Source: Candidatus Nomurabacteria bacterium CG1_02_43_90
GTDB taxonomy: Bacteria > Patescibacteriota > Minisyncoccia > Phycocordibacterales > UBA1550
Length of the DNA stretch: 46,005 nt
Direction: 5' to 3'
Assembly (NCBI GenBank): GCA_001871765.1
Contig: MNVN01000015.1
Coordinates: forward strand, 116,543-162,547
Program-made: the position numbers and the translations under genes
Shown here: one piece after another, positions 40,097 through 46,005 of the stretch
How positions within the stretch are numbered: the first letter of the stretch is position 1
Layout of the letters: each line of letters starts with the position of its first letter
The notes under the pieces: generated by a model
Told to the model about the DNA's origin: nothing
Databases searched by the model: none
What the model saw: the letters and a program-made list of their open reading frames with translations, nothing else

Positions 40097-40171
40097 TCCG
40101 CGGTAGCTCAGTGGTAGAGCAAGCGACTGTTAATCGCTTGGTCGTAGGTTCGATCCCTACCCGCGGAGCCA
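40097..40171 (+). tRNA. tRNA-Asn (anticodon GTT), with encoded CCA; integration site
   Basis: Acceptor TCCGCGG/CCGCGGA, D arm GCTC/GAGC, anticodon stem AGCGA/TCGCT around CTGTTAA (GTT reads AAC/AAT), T arm GTAGG TTCGATC CCTAC, G discriminator, CCA encoded (40169-40171). The opposite-strand recombinase gene ends inside its T arm and acceptor stem. Confidence 0.97.
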
Positions 40172-41671
40172 GTTAGGACTATCAGCTAGTTCTAGTACTA
40201 AATTAAACGGAGAAGCTATTGCAAAATATAGCTCTTTTCCGTTTACAGTCGGGTTCTGAAGTATGTAATTCAAAAATGCTCTTTTCTCAGCAGGTTCAGA
40301 ACTGTTTTCAAAAATGGTCTTTGCCCTGCGTGCCACTGAAATGACCGTAGCAACGGTTGTTTGGTAATCATAGTCCGCTTTTCTATGTTCAGAAAGTTCA
40401 ATTTCTAGCTCTTGCATCTTGTCCTGATACTCTTGATGCTTTTTGTCATAGATGTCCTTAGTAATACTCTGGTCTAGGTAAGCTTCAAGAAGACGATTAT
40501 CTTTTGATTTGTAATTTTCATAATCAGTCCTTATTCGGTTCATCTGTGCCTTATGGAATACAACTTCGGCTTCAGTGTTCTTTCGTAGCTCATCAACAAG
40601 ACCATTCTGTGTTTCCTCAGTGATGCTTTCAAATCGCTCCAAGACCTCATAAATGGGCTTCAGAAGCTCTAGTTCGTTCACATAGACCCTTTCACATATC
40701 TTCTTGGAATTAGTGCAAGAACCGATTACATATTCCTTACCGCTTGGCTTAATTTTATGCTCAAATGAGATGGCACAACCGCAGTTATGGCACTTCAAAA
40801 GCCCTTTGAATATAAAGTCCTTAGAATGTGCCTTAGAGGGCATTTTAGTGCGTTTTGAGCGTACTTCTTGGCACTTATCAAAGAGTTCTCTTGAAATAAG
40901 TCTTGGATATTTGTGAGCATAAGCACCGTACTTTTTTGATATAGCAATACCACAATAAAAACTATCCTTTAACATATTTTCTACACAGCTTTTGGATAGC
41001 TTAAAACCCTTGAGACTACGAAGTCCAAGTTTTGTCATTTCTATTCGTATGGTTTCAAGAGAGTGATTTCCAGTTGCATAAAGCTCAAACATCTTTGCAA
41101 CAAGATGACCTCGTTCGGGGTCAATGATTATATCCTTACGCAGTCTCTTTTCTACATCCAAAGCAACATTCAAATAACCTAACCGAACAGCTCCTGTCCA
41201 TTCGCCATTTCTTCGCTTCTGCTCAAATGCTCTTTTTACATTGTCGCCAATCGCATCAGAATAGTATTTAGCTAGACCCAAGCTCATACCAAACTGGAAC
41301 TTTTCTACGGCTGACATCTGGCTGTTTATTACCTGACCCTCTGACACAAAATGAAGCTCAATTTTGTCAGCTACAGCAAGTTCATATAGTCGTGCAACTC
41401 GTTTATCAAATACACTTCTTGAAAGACGGTCTACTTTATCAAAGCAGACAGCAATTTTTTCTTTCTTAATTATGTTCTCAACAAACTCAAGTAACTTATC
41501 AAACTCGTCTCGTTTTTCTTTGTAAGCACTCTCGTCAAAGCTATACGACTTTACGACATCAAAAGATTTCTTGTTGCAGTAACTTCTAATACGCTCAATT
41601 TGAGCAGGTAAAGAGTTACCAGCTTCTTTTTGTTCTTCAGTTGATACTCTTGAGACATTTATTGCTTTCAT
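40157..41671 (-). CDS. Large serine recombinase (integrase)
   Basis: A 504-residue protein. The N-terminal resolvase domain holds the catalytic serine in NVSRVSTEEQ (S9), the later arginines in DKVDRLSRSVFDKR, and QFGMSLGLAKYYSD. Then a recombinase domain (WTGAVRLGYLNV), a zinc ribbon (LKCHNCGCAISFE with two later Cys) and a long coiled coil (RTDYENYKSKDNRLLEAYLD). It inserts and excises circular DNA at att sites. The last codons (NWLRG and the stop) are within tRNA-Asn, so insertion fused the gene to the target. It follows the restriction gene by 4 nt. Confidence 0.93.
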   Translation of the reverse strand: MKAINVSRVSTEEQKEAGNSLPAQIERIRSYCNKKSFDVVKSYSFDESAYKEKRDEFDKLLEFVENIIKKEKIAVCFDKVDRLSRSVFDKRVARLYELAVADKIELHFVSEGQVINSQMSAVEKFQFGMSLGLAKYYSDAIGDNVKRAFEQKRRNGEWTGAVRLGYLNVALDVEKRLRKDIIIDPERGHLVAKMFELYATGNHSLETIRIEMTKLGLRSLKGFKLSKSCVENMLKDSFYCGIAISKKYGAYAHKYPRLISRELFDKCQEVRSKRTKMPSKAHSKDFIFKGLLKCHNCGCAISFEHKIKPSGKEYVIGSCTNSKKICERVYVNELELLKPIYEVLERFESITEETQNGLVDELRKNTEAEVVFHKAQMNRIRTDYENYKSKDNRLLEAYLDQSITKDIYDKKHQEYQDKMQELEIELSEHRKADYDYQTTVATVISVARRAKTIFENSSEPAEKRAFLNYILQNPTVNGKELYFAIASPFNLVLELADSPNWLRG

Positions 41672-41675
41672 AAAA

Positions 41676-42758
41676 TTATTCTTCGTCGGTTACATACTTA
41701 ACAACATCTACTTTATCAAGTGCCTTTCTAAGAAATTGTGCCATTTCCGCATCTTTCATTTTAAGAATTGGATGTTCATAGCCAACATCCTTTTTTAATA
41801 ATTCAGCAATAGTTCTTGGCCAGTAAGCTAAACTCATTTGAATAATTGACCCTCCAACTGCTTTAGCTAATTCTTCAATAGAACTTTTTTCTCCTATTCT
41901 ATCTACAACAATATAGGTACCCATATAATGTGTCTGTCTTCCAAAAGTCATTTCTCGTTCAAATCTTGTAACTTTATCTAATGATATTTCTGGATTGCCT
42001 CTACCAATAAAACCAATATCAAACCTAATCCCTTGTCCTGGTTTTATGATTATTGTAGCGTCACTCTCTCTTTTTTCAGTTGAACTAAGCCAGAAAACTT
42101 TTTCCAGCTTGTCAGGTGGGTTATTATGGTCAATAAGTGTAAAACCAAGAATTTCTAATAGCGAACCGAGCACTAATCTTTCAAACATTTTCCCATAAGT
42201 TGATTTTTCTGAACCTCTAATAGTTAGCGTTTGTGCACCAATAGCCAAAAAAACTTTCATAATTAATGTCCAGCTAACTTGCGTATCTTTACCTTCAAAC
42301 TTAAAGTTTCCCTCTAGTGCTCCACAATTCTTTTCAAAATCAGTAACAGCATCTATTAGTGTCTCATCAAGTTTTTTCCTGTAATTATCAAGCTCATCAG
42401 GGTTGTCTCGTAGTATATTTTGAACGGCCTTATCTGTTAGACCCAGCAACCATTCAAGTATCCATTTCTCGTCCTTCTTTTTAGTAACCTTAAGTTCTTC
42501 AACTGCTTTTTCAGAAAGGTTTTGCAAGAAATCCTTATCTTGGTTACAACCTCTAAGAAACATAGCAAGTAATGCACCGTTAGATATTGCTAATCTTCTT
42601 CGTGTAATAAACTCAGTAGAATTTCTAACATTTTCACCGCTCAAAACAGAAAACACAGCTTCTCTTACGGCTTCGTTACCAATTTTTTTTATTACTTCTG
42701 GTCCTTTACTTACGAGAAGTTCTTTTTCTTTTTTAGGATAATTACTTACTATTTTCAT
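41676..42758 (-). CDS. Probable type II restriction endonuclease (tentatively CfrBI-like)
   Basis: A 360-residue cytosolic protein. Helical N-terminal half, then a possible nuclease core: STYGKMFERLVLGSLLEILG, RESDATIIIKPGQGIRFDIG and GRGNPEISLDKVTRFERE, with acidic and lysine residues in a PD-(D/E)XK-like order. It overlaps the methyltransferase by 4 nt (ATGA), the classical coupling of a restriction-modification pair. The CfrBI-like family is suggested from memory of family style only; the site is unknown. The main support is the methyltransferase partner. Confidence 0.65.
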   Translation of the reverse strand: MKIVSNYPKKEKELLVSKGPEVIKKIGNEAVREAVFSVLSGENVRNSTEFITRRRLAISNGALLAMFLRGCNQDKDFLQNLSEKAVEELKVTKKKDEKWILEWLLGLTDKAVQNILRDNPDELDNYRKKLDETLIDAVTDFEKNCGALEGNFKFEGKDTQVSWTLIMKVFLAIGAQTLTIRGSEKSTYGKMFERLVLGSLLEILGFTLIDHNNPPDKLEKVFWLSSTEKRESDATIIIKPGQGIRFDIGFIGRGNPEISLDKVTRFEREMTFGRQTHYMGTYIVVDRIGEKSSIEELAKAVGGSIIQMSLAYWPRTIAELLKKDVGYEHPILKMKDAEMAQFLRKALDKVDVVKYVTDEE

Positions 42759-43954
42759 AAAAGTTTTTTATTAACTGATTTAATTGGTGGACAGTTAATG
42801 CAAACTATATTTTCTGCTTCATTTGCTAATAACTTTTCCATTCTTTGTCTAATAATATTCACATAGCCCTTATCATTATCCAATAAGACAAAGCGTCTAC
42901 CTGTATTGATAGATGCCTCTCCAACTGTTCCAAGTCCTGCGAAAGGGTCCATTACAACATCACCTTTGAACGAATAGTAATTTATAACCTTCTCAGCTAA
43001 TTTTAATGGAAAAATTGCTGGGTGGTCCTTAGAATGACTAGGTGATATCTTCCAAATATTTGTTACATCGTACCCATCAGGAATTTTTGACTCCCTTACT
43101 AGTTTTTGTGAGGGATGGTTTCTAATAAACCAATCAATCAACTTATCACTTTTTTTTCTATAGACTAATACATATTCAGTAACTGGTACTGGCTTATACT
43201 GAAGAGGGTTTCTATCTGCCGAGAACCTTCTTCCTCTGCCTGTTGCCCAACCAGCCCCTTCAGGTTTCTGCCATATAATATCATCAACAAACTCAAATCC
43301 TTCCTCAATAAATAGACGATGAAAATCAAAAGGGACAGCCAGTCTCTTGGATGCTTTACTTCTATTTTCTCGTCTTATCAAAATAGGTGATATATTAAGT
43401 ACGAAAAATCTTCCTTCTACCAATACTCTTTCACAAGCACGGATAATTTTTCTCATTTTATTAAGATAATCTTCATAGTCCACATATTCTGAATACTCAG
43501 GCCTTGCGTTATAGTATGGCGGAGAGGTAAATATTAACTCTACAGAGTTTTTGGATAATTCAGAGAGTAATTTTTCACTATCTCCTTGTGCTATTGTGTT
43601 ACGCATTTGAGATTGAATGTAAGTATCTCTTTTAGTCTTTATTTTTTGCTCAGAAGTATCTCTTTTAAGTAATCTCTGTTCAAGAAATTCTTTTTTTGTA
43701 CTTCTTTTTTCATCAACTAACGATGTCTTGGCATCTATAACAATTTCTCCAATTCTGGATTTATCAGATTTATTTATTAGAGCTATTCTCCATATATGAC
43801 TTCTGTCATCTACCTCGGGTAGCCCGAAAGTAATTGCCTTATCTAGTTCATATTCTTTCATTAAACTTAAGGCGATTTCACGAGCAGAAATAGCATCTTT
43901 AATTAAATATTTCCGTCTGTCTGCAACTGTAATTTTTGTTTTCTCTTTTTTCAT
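42755..43954 (-). CDS. DNA methyltransferase, beta class (N4-cytosine or N6-adenine)
   Basis: A 399-residue protein. The catalytic motif IV TSPPY (143-147) comes before motif I MDPFAGLGTVGEA (336 onward), the permuted beta order. SPPY favours N4-cytosine; N6-adenine is possible. A target-recognition region lies between them (GAGWATGRGRRFSADRNP). The first 110 residues are an extra domain of unknown function. It modifies the host DNA to protect it from the endonuclease encoded directly after it. It begins 4 nt after the HTH gene. Confidence 0.92.
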   Translation of the reverse strand: MKKEKTKITVADRRKYLIKDAISAREIALSLMKEYELDKAITFGLPEVDDRSHIWRIALINKSDKSRIGEIVIDAKTSLVDEKRSTKKEFLEQRLLKRDTSEQKIKTKRDTYIQSQMRNTIAQGDSEKLLSELSKNSVELIFTSPPYYNARPEYSEYVDYEDYLNKMRKIIRACERVLVEGRFFVLNISPILIRRENRSKASKRLAVPFDFHRLFIEEGFEFVDDIIWQKPEGAGWATGRGRRFSADRNPLQYKPVPVTEYVLVYRKKSDKLIDWFIRNHPSQKLVRESKIPDGYDVTNIWKISPSHSKDHPAIFPLKLAEKVINYYSFKGDVVMDPFAGLGTVGEASINTGRRFVLLDNDKGYVNIIRQRMEKLLANEAENIVCINCPPIKSVNKKLL

Positions 43955-43958
43955 ATAT

Positions 43959-44144
43959 TTATTTCGTACTCACTTTTTTGAGAAAAGCTTGAAACTCATC
44001 CTTATCAATCCGATACTCACGCCCGATTTTGTATGCTTTAATTTTCTTAGCATTTATATAACGGTAAATTGTCATTATATTTACCTGCAACGCCCCTGCT
44101 AATTCTTCGGCTCTGTAAAACTCTTTTTCTTTAGTCATAGTCAT
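43959..44144 (-). CDS. Excisionase-family helix-turn-helix protein
   Basis: A 61-residue winged-HTH protein. FYRAEELAGALQVNIMTIYR, YINAKKIKAYKIGREYRI and a short final helix match the excisionase/MerR-like fold that binds DNA at integrase att sites or promoters. It may direct excision with the serine recombinase or act as a controller of the restriction-modification genes just downstream. An in-frame ATG at 44138 is an alternative start. Its promoter is at 44161-44189. Confidence 0.85.
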   Translation of the reverse strand: MTMTKEKEFYRAEELAGALQVNIMTIYRYINAKKIKAYKIGREYRIDKDEFQAFLKKVSTK

Positions 44145-44160
44145 AGTTTTTTACCTTATA

Positions 44161-44189
44161 ATTATACTTTACTCCACTTTACATAGCAA
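44161..44189 (-). promoter_or_regulatory. Promoter of the HTH-methyltransferase-endonuclease-recombinase run
   Basis: On the minus strand TTGCTA (44184-44189), 17-nt spacer, consensus TATAAT (44161-44166), then TAAGG as a possible ribosome binding site 9 nt before the ATG at 44144. Confidence 0.7.
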
Positions 44190-44193
44190 ACTG

Positions 44194-44493
44194 CTAGCAC
44201 ATCGTTCCAGATAGTAGTTCGGCAAAAGCTCGTTTCTTTTCGGGTAGTGTCCACCTGGGATTGTTTTCACAGCTCAATTTGTAGCAACAAGCAATACTTT
44301 CCCAAATAGCAAGCTCCCTCTCAGGGTTCAAATCCCTTTGAAAATTACTAATTGTTTCTTCAATGGAGCTAGTTTCAACTTCCCTGAGTATCACTTTGAA
44401 CTTAATCACTCGGTCAATAAAGCCCTCTGGCAGAACTTCGTATCTAATTCCGCTTGGCTTTATCTCGGATATATCAATGAGTTTCTTTTTCAT
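44194..44493 (-). CDS. Hypothetical protein (99 aa) of the element
   Basis: Not recognised. A soluble protein with YEVLPEGFIDRVIKFKVIL, EETISNFQRDLNPERELAIW and several cysteines (IACCYKLSCEN), which could bind metal but have no known spacing. Its start overlaps the replication gene by 20 nt, so it is probably translated with it. Confidence 0.65.
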   Translation of the reverse strand: MKKKLIDISEIKPSGIRYEVLPEGFIDRVIKFKVILREVETSSIEETISNFQRDLNPERELAIWESIACCYKLSCENNPRWTLPEKKRAFAELLSGTMC

Positions 44494-45613
44494 ATTTTTT
44501 AGTTTTATAAGGTTTGTAATCTGCTAATTTTTTGTCTAATTGAGTAACCCAATCCCTAAGCTTGTTCTTGGTAATCAGCTCACTTGCTTGTTGCATATCC
44601 TTTGCTATGCGATACCAAGTTCTATCGTGGGAACGCTTTGAGATAATTGTTCTGAGTTGTCGCATTCCGTTTTCATCTCTTGCGAGTTGGAACAAACCAA
44701 GAAGATAAATTGCTTGTTTTGGCTTAAGCTTTTTATCAGCCATAAACAATATTCGGAGTATGTCTTTTACGCTTATAGCGATTGAAAACAGTCCAAGATT
44801 TCGCTCCTTGATAAGCTTCTGCCAATAGCTATTAACAACTTTCTTACTTAGCTCAGTGCTGAACACTTCTTTGAAAGTTGGGTTTTTCGCATATCCCAAT
44901 TCTTCAATTACCTTGTTCATTTTCTGCTTGTGGTTCAGTCGTATCTCAAACCGTATAACCTCATTAAGTTCTGGGTCTTTATTCAACTCTGCAAACAAGC
45001 TTCTCTGATAAGGATTTTGGTCTTTGTCTATTGCTCGCTTTTTGTCCTTACCCAAGTCAGCAATTTTGTCGTAAATAACTAGCTGATGAGCTGTGGTATG
45101 AGCATATAAACTCTGACCGTCATTCATAAAGCGTGTTTTTGCGAAATCAAAACTCTTTCGTAGGTTCACTTTGTTCATCTCAGAAATCAGATGAGTAACC
45201 GTATATCCGTCTTCTACCTGAATGTTTTTTGAGAAGTGAACAGAGCTTACTGATGCCTTTTCAAGGATTGATTTTTTTGCAACTATTCCCATTGTTTTTA
45301 ATCGGTCTTGAAGCATTTCAATGACCTGAGAGAAATCTTTATCTTCAAGTTCATCTAGGTTGTTGAGGTAAAGCAATTTAGGTACGGAAAACTCAATGCG
45401 AACATTGGCATCCTGACCATAGTTTTTACGCCTATAACCTGTCAGACGAGGAAAATACAGACCACTATCCAAATCTCTCTTTGAGGGATTTTTTACAAAC
45501 TTGTCATACTGGTCTGTCTTGGAATGCAAGTTCCAAGTGGGCACACCGTAAGATGATAAATCTAGGACTGTGAGCTTGTCTTTCGGTATCAATAGGCACA
45601 CAGTATCAATCAT
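44474..45613 (-). CDS. Phage/plasmid replication protein, gene II/X-like (rolling-circle initiator)
   Basis: A 379-residue protein. Start MIDTVCLLIP resembles filamentous phage gene II proteins. Other matching features are the HQLVIYDKIADLGKDKK strand (Tyr and Lys like the gene II nicking region) and VIRFEIRLNHKQKMNKVIEE (R-F-E-x-R as in gene II). Such proteins nick one strand at the origin for rolling-circle replication. The frame extends upstream to 45709, but that part overlaps a better small gene in another frame, so 45613 was chosen. Members of this family have also been described on plasmids. Confidence 0.75.
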   Translation of the reverse strand: MIDTVCLLIPKDKLTVLDLSSYGVPTWNLHSKTDQYDKFVKNPSKRDLDSGLYFPRLTGYRRKNYGQDANVRIEFSVPKLLYLNNLDELEDKDFSQVIEMLQDRLKTMGIVAKKSILEKASVSSVHFSKNIQVEDGYTVTHLISEMNKVNLRKSFDFAKTRFMNDGQSLYAHTTAHQLVIYDKIADLGKDKKRAIDKDQNPYQRSLFAELNKDPELNEVIRFEIRLNHKQKMNKVIEELGYAKNPTFKEVFSTELSKKVVNSYWQKLIKERNLGLFSIAISVKDILRILFMADKKLKPKQAIYLLGLFQLARDENGMRQLRTIISKRSHDRTWYRIAKDMQQASELITKNKLRDWVTQLDKKLADYKPYKTKKYEKETH

Positions 45614-45770
45614 TTTTTTCTTTCTTAATCTGATAAAGAGCAGGATTTTGTTTCTTATCTTCTTTGATAAGCCACGCAAAAGCACCGACCAATTTGTTCT
45701 TGTCTTCAAGCGATAAATCGTTTATGTTGAAGCCAACTTTCGGCTCTTGTGGTTTAGTAGTACCCTGCAT
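45606..45770 (-). CDS. Small hypothetical protein (54 aa) upstream of the replication gene
   Basis: Not recognised. The frame encodes a soluble, charged 54-residue protein (FNINDLSLEDKNKLVGAFAW, LIKEDKKQNPALYQIKKEK). Its stop overlaps the replication gene start by 8 nt (ATGATTGA), as expected for coupled translation. The hairpin at 45771-45798 directly abuts its ATG. Confidence 0.6.
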   Translation of the reverse strand: MQGTTKPQEPKVGFNINDLSLEDKNKLVGAFAWLIKEDKKQNPALYQIKKEKND

Positions 45771-45798
45771 AAAAACACAATCTTACGATTGTGTTTTT
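45771..45798. repeat. Perfect 12-bp inverted repeat directly before a start codon
   Basis: Arms AAAAACACAATC and GATTGTGTTTTT with 4-nt loop. On the minus strand it ends immediately before the ATG at 45770. It may be a terminator for the gene at 45828, a translation-control hairpin, or an origin element for the replication protein. Confidence 0.6.
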
Positions 45799-45827
45799 AG
45801 AATATAATATCGTTCACTTAAGTTTGC

Positions 45828-46005
45828 TTAACTTACACTGATATATTTAGGGTCCAACCGAGCAGAATGTTTGGTTAGTTCAAATAGATTTTCAACTTGC
45901 GGAATAGTAAGTTTAACTTTTTTGTTGAACTGGTAAATTGCATTTTTTACCGCAATTTCATTTACATCATTACCGCCAAGAGTTTCGCTTATATCGTATA
46001 AACTC
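45828..46005 (-). CDS. Hypothetical protein, C-terminal 58 residues (5' end outside window)
   Basis: Open from the right edge to a TAA at 45828. The visible residues (SLYDISETLGGNDVNEIAVK, then NAIYQFNKKVKLTIPQVENL and FELTKHSARLDPKYISVS) look like real protein with helical character. No family is recognised. It is on the same strand as the replication genes and belongs to the element. Confidence 0.6.
   Translation of the reverse strand, partial: SLYDISETLGGNDVNEIAVKNAIYQFNKKVKLTIPQVENLFELTKHSARLDPKYISVS

Larger units (their letters stand above)
40157..46005. mobile_element. Integrated element at the 3' end of tRNA-Asn, running off the right edge
   Basis: The region carries a large serine recombinase at the border, a restriction-modification pair, an excisionase-like HTH gene, a phage gene II-like replication protein and several orphan genes, all on the minus strand and AT-richer than the flank. 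The left border is the tRNA-Asn 3' end. The right border and second att site lie outside the window, so its size is unknown. The replication protein suggests a plasmid- or phage-like circular form. Confidence 0.75.

Noticed and set aside
45614-45709. Upstream 32-residue extension of the replication protein
   Set aside because: MIDTVCLLIP is the normal start of gene II-like proteins, and the extension lies in a different frame over a better 54-aa gene that ends at the real start.

Overview
The window looks like a chromosomal segment of a small-genome bacterium of the Patescibacteria/CPR type, probably Parcubacteria-like. This is inferred from reduced versions of standard enzymes, tiny MreD- and FtsL-like proteins, a MurF without its usual N-terminal domain, a PriA-like protein with a lost Walker A, a DUF2779 protein and many short orphan genes. 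TGA is used as a stop, so code 25 lineages are unlikely. No database search was possible.

Layout. 1-1858: end of a RelA/SpoT gene, convergent parB, and a small orphan gene. 1922-5962: a six-gene plus-strand redox locus: a two-helix haem-cytochrome-like protein, an FAD/NAD(P)H reductase, a two-helix membrane protein, two membrane-anchored proteins carrying three FMN-binding domains, and the flavin transferase ApbE that would attach FMN to them. 6012-11688: minus-strand accessory genes (HAD phosphatase, GDPD, META-domain protein, DUF2779 nuclease, DapD-like gene), two of them frameshifted. 11857: tRNA-Glu, followed by a structured non-coding stretch. 12234-16961: division/cell-wall cluster mraZ-rsmH-ftsL-ftsI-murF. 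17279-29221: lysS, greA, the proS-mreB-mreC-mreD-mrdA rod-shape operon, frr-rseP and a delta-prime operon. 29605-35576: a second mreB with murA, then priA-like, def and fmt. 35644-39981: small genes, a split NUDIX gene, cyclophilin, hpf, DUF167 and pyk. 40097: tRNA-Asn, which is the left edge of an integrated element running off the right end (serine recombinase, restriction-modification pair, excisionase-like HTH, phage gene II-like replication protein, small orphans).

How it works together. The core is envelope growth (MurA, MurF, DapD-like, two transpeptidases, two MreBs), translation (LysRS, ProRS, RRF, HPF, Def, Fmt) and replication/partition (ParB, delta-prime, PriA-like). The flavin locus is the most unusual part: it predicts an electron path from NAD(P)H through FAD and possibly haem to covalently bound FMN in an organism type usually thought to lack respiration.

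Two window-wide patterns stand out. Many genes have a promoter whose -10 box ends only 6-9 nt before the ATG with no Shine-Dalgarno, which predicts leaderless mRNAs; others have clear ribosome binding sites. Four accessory genes each carry one single-base frameshift at or next to a short homopolymer, while all the long housekeeping genes are intact.
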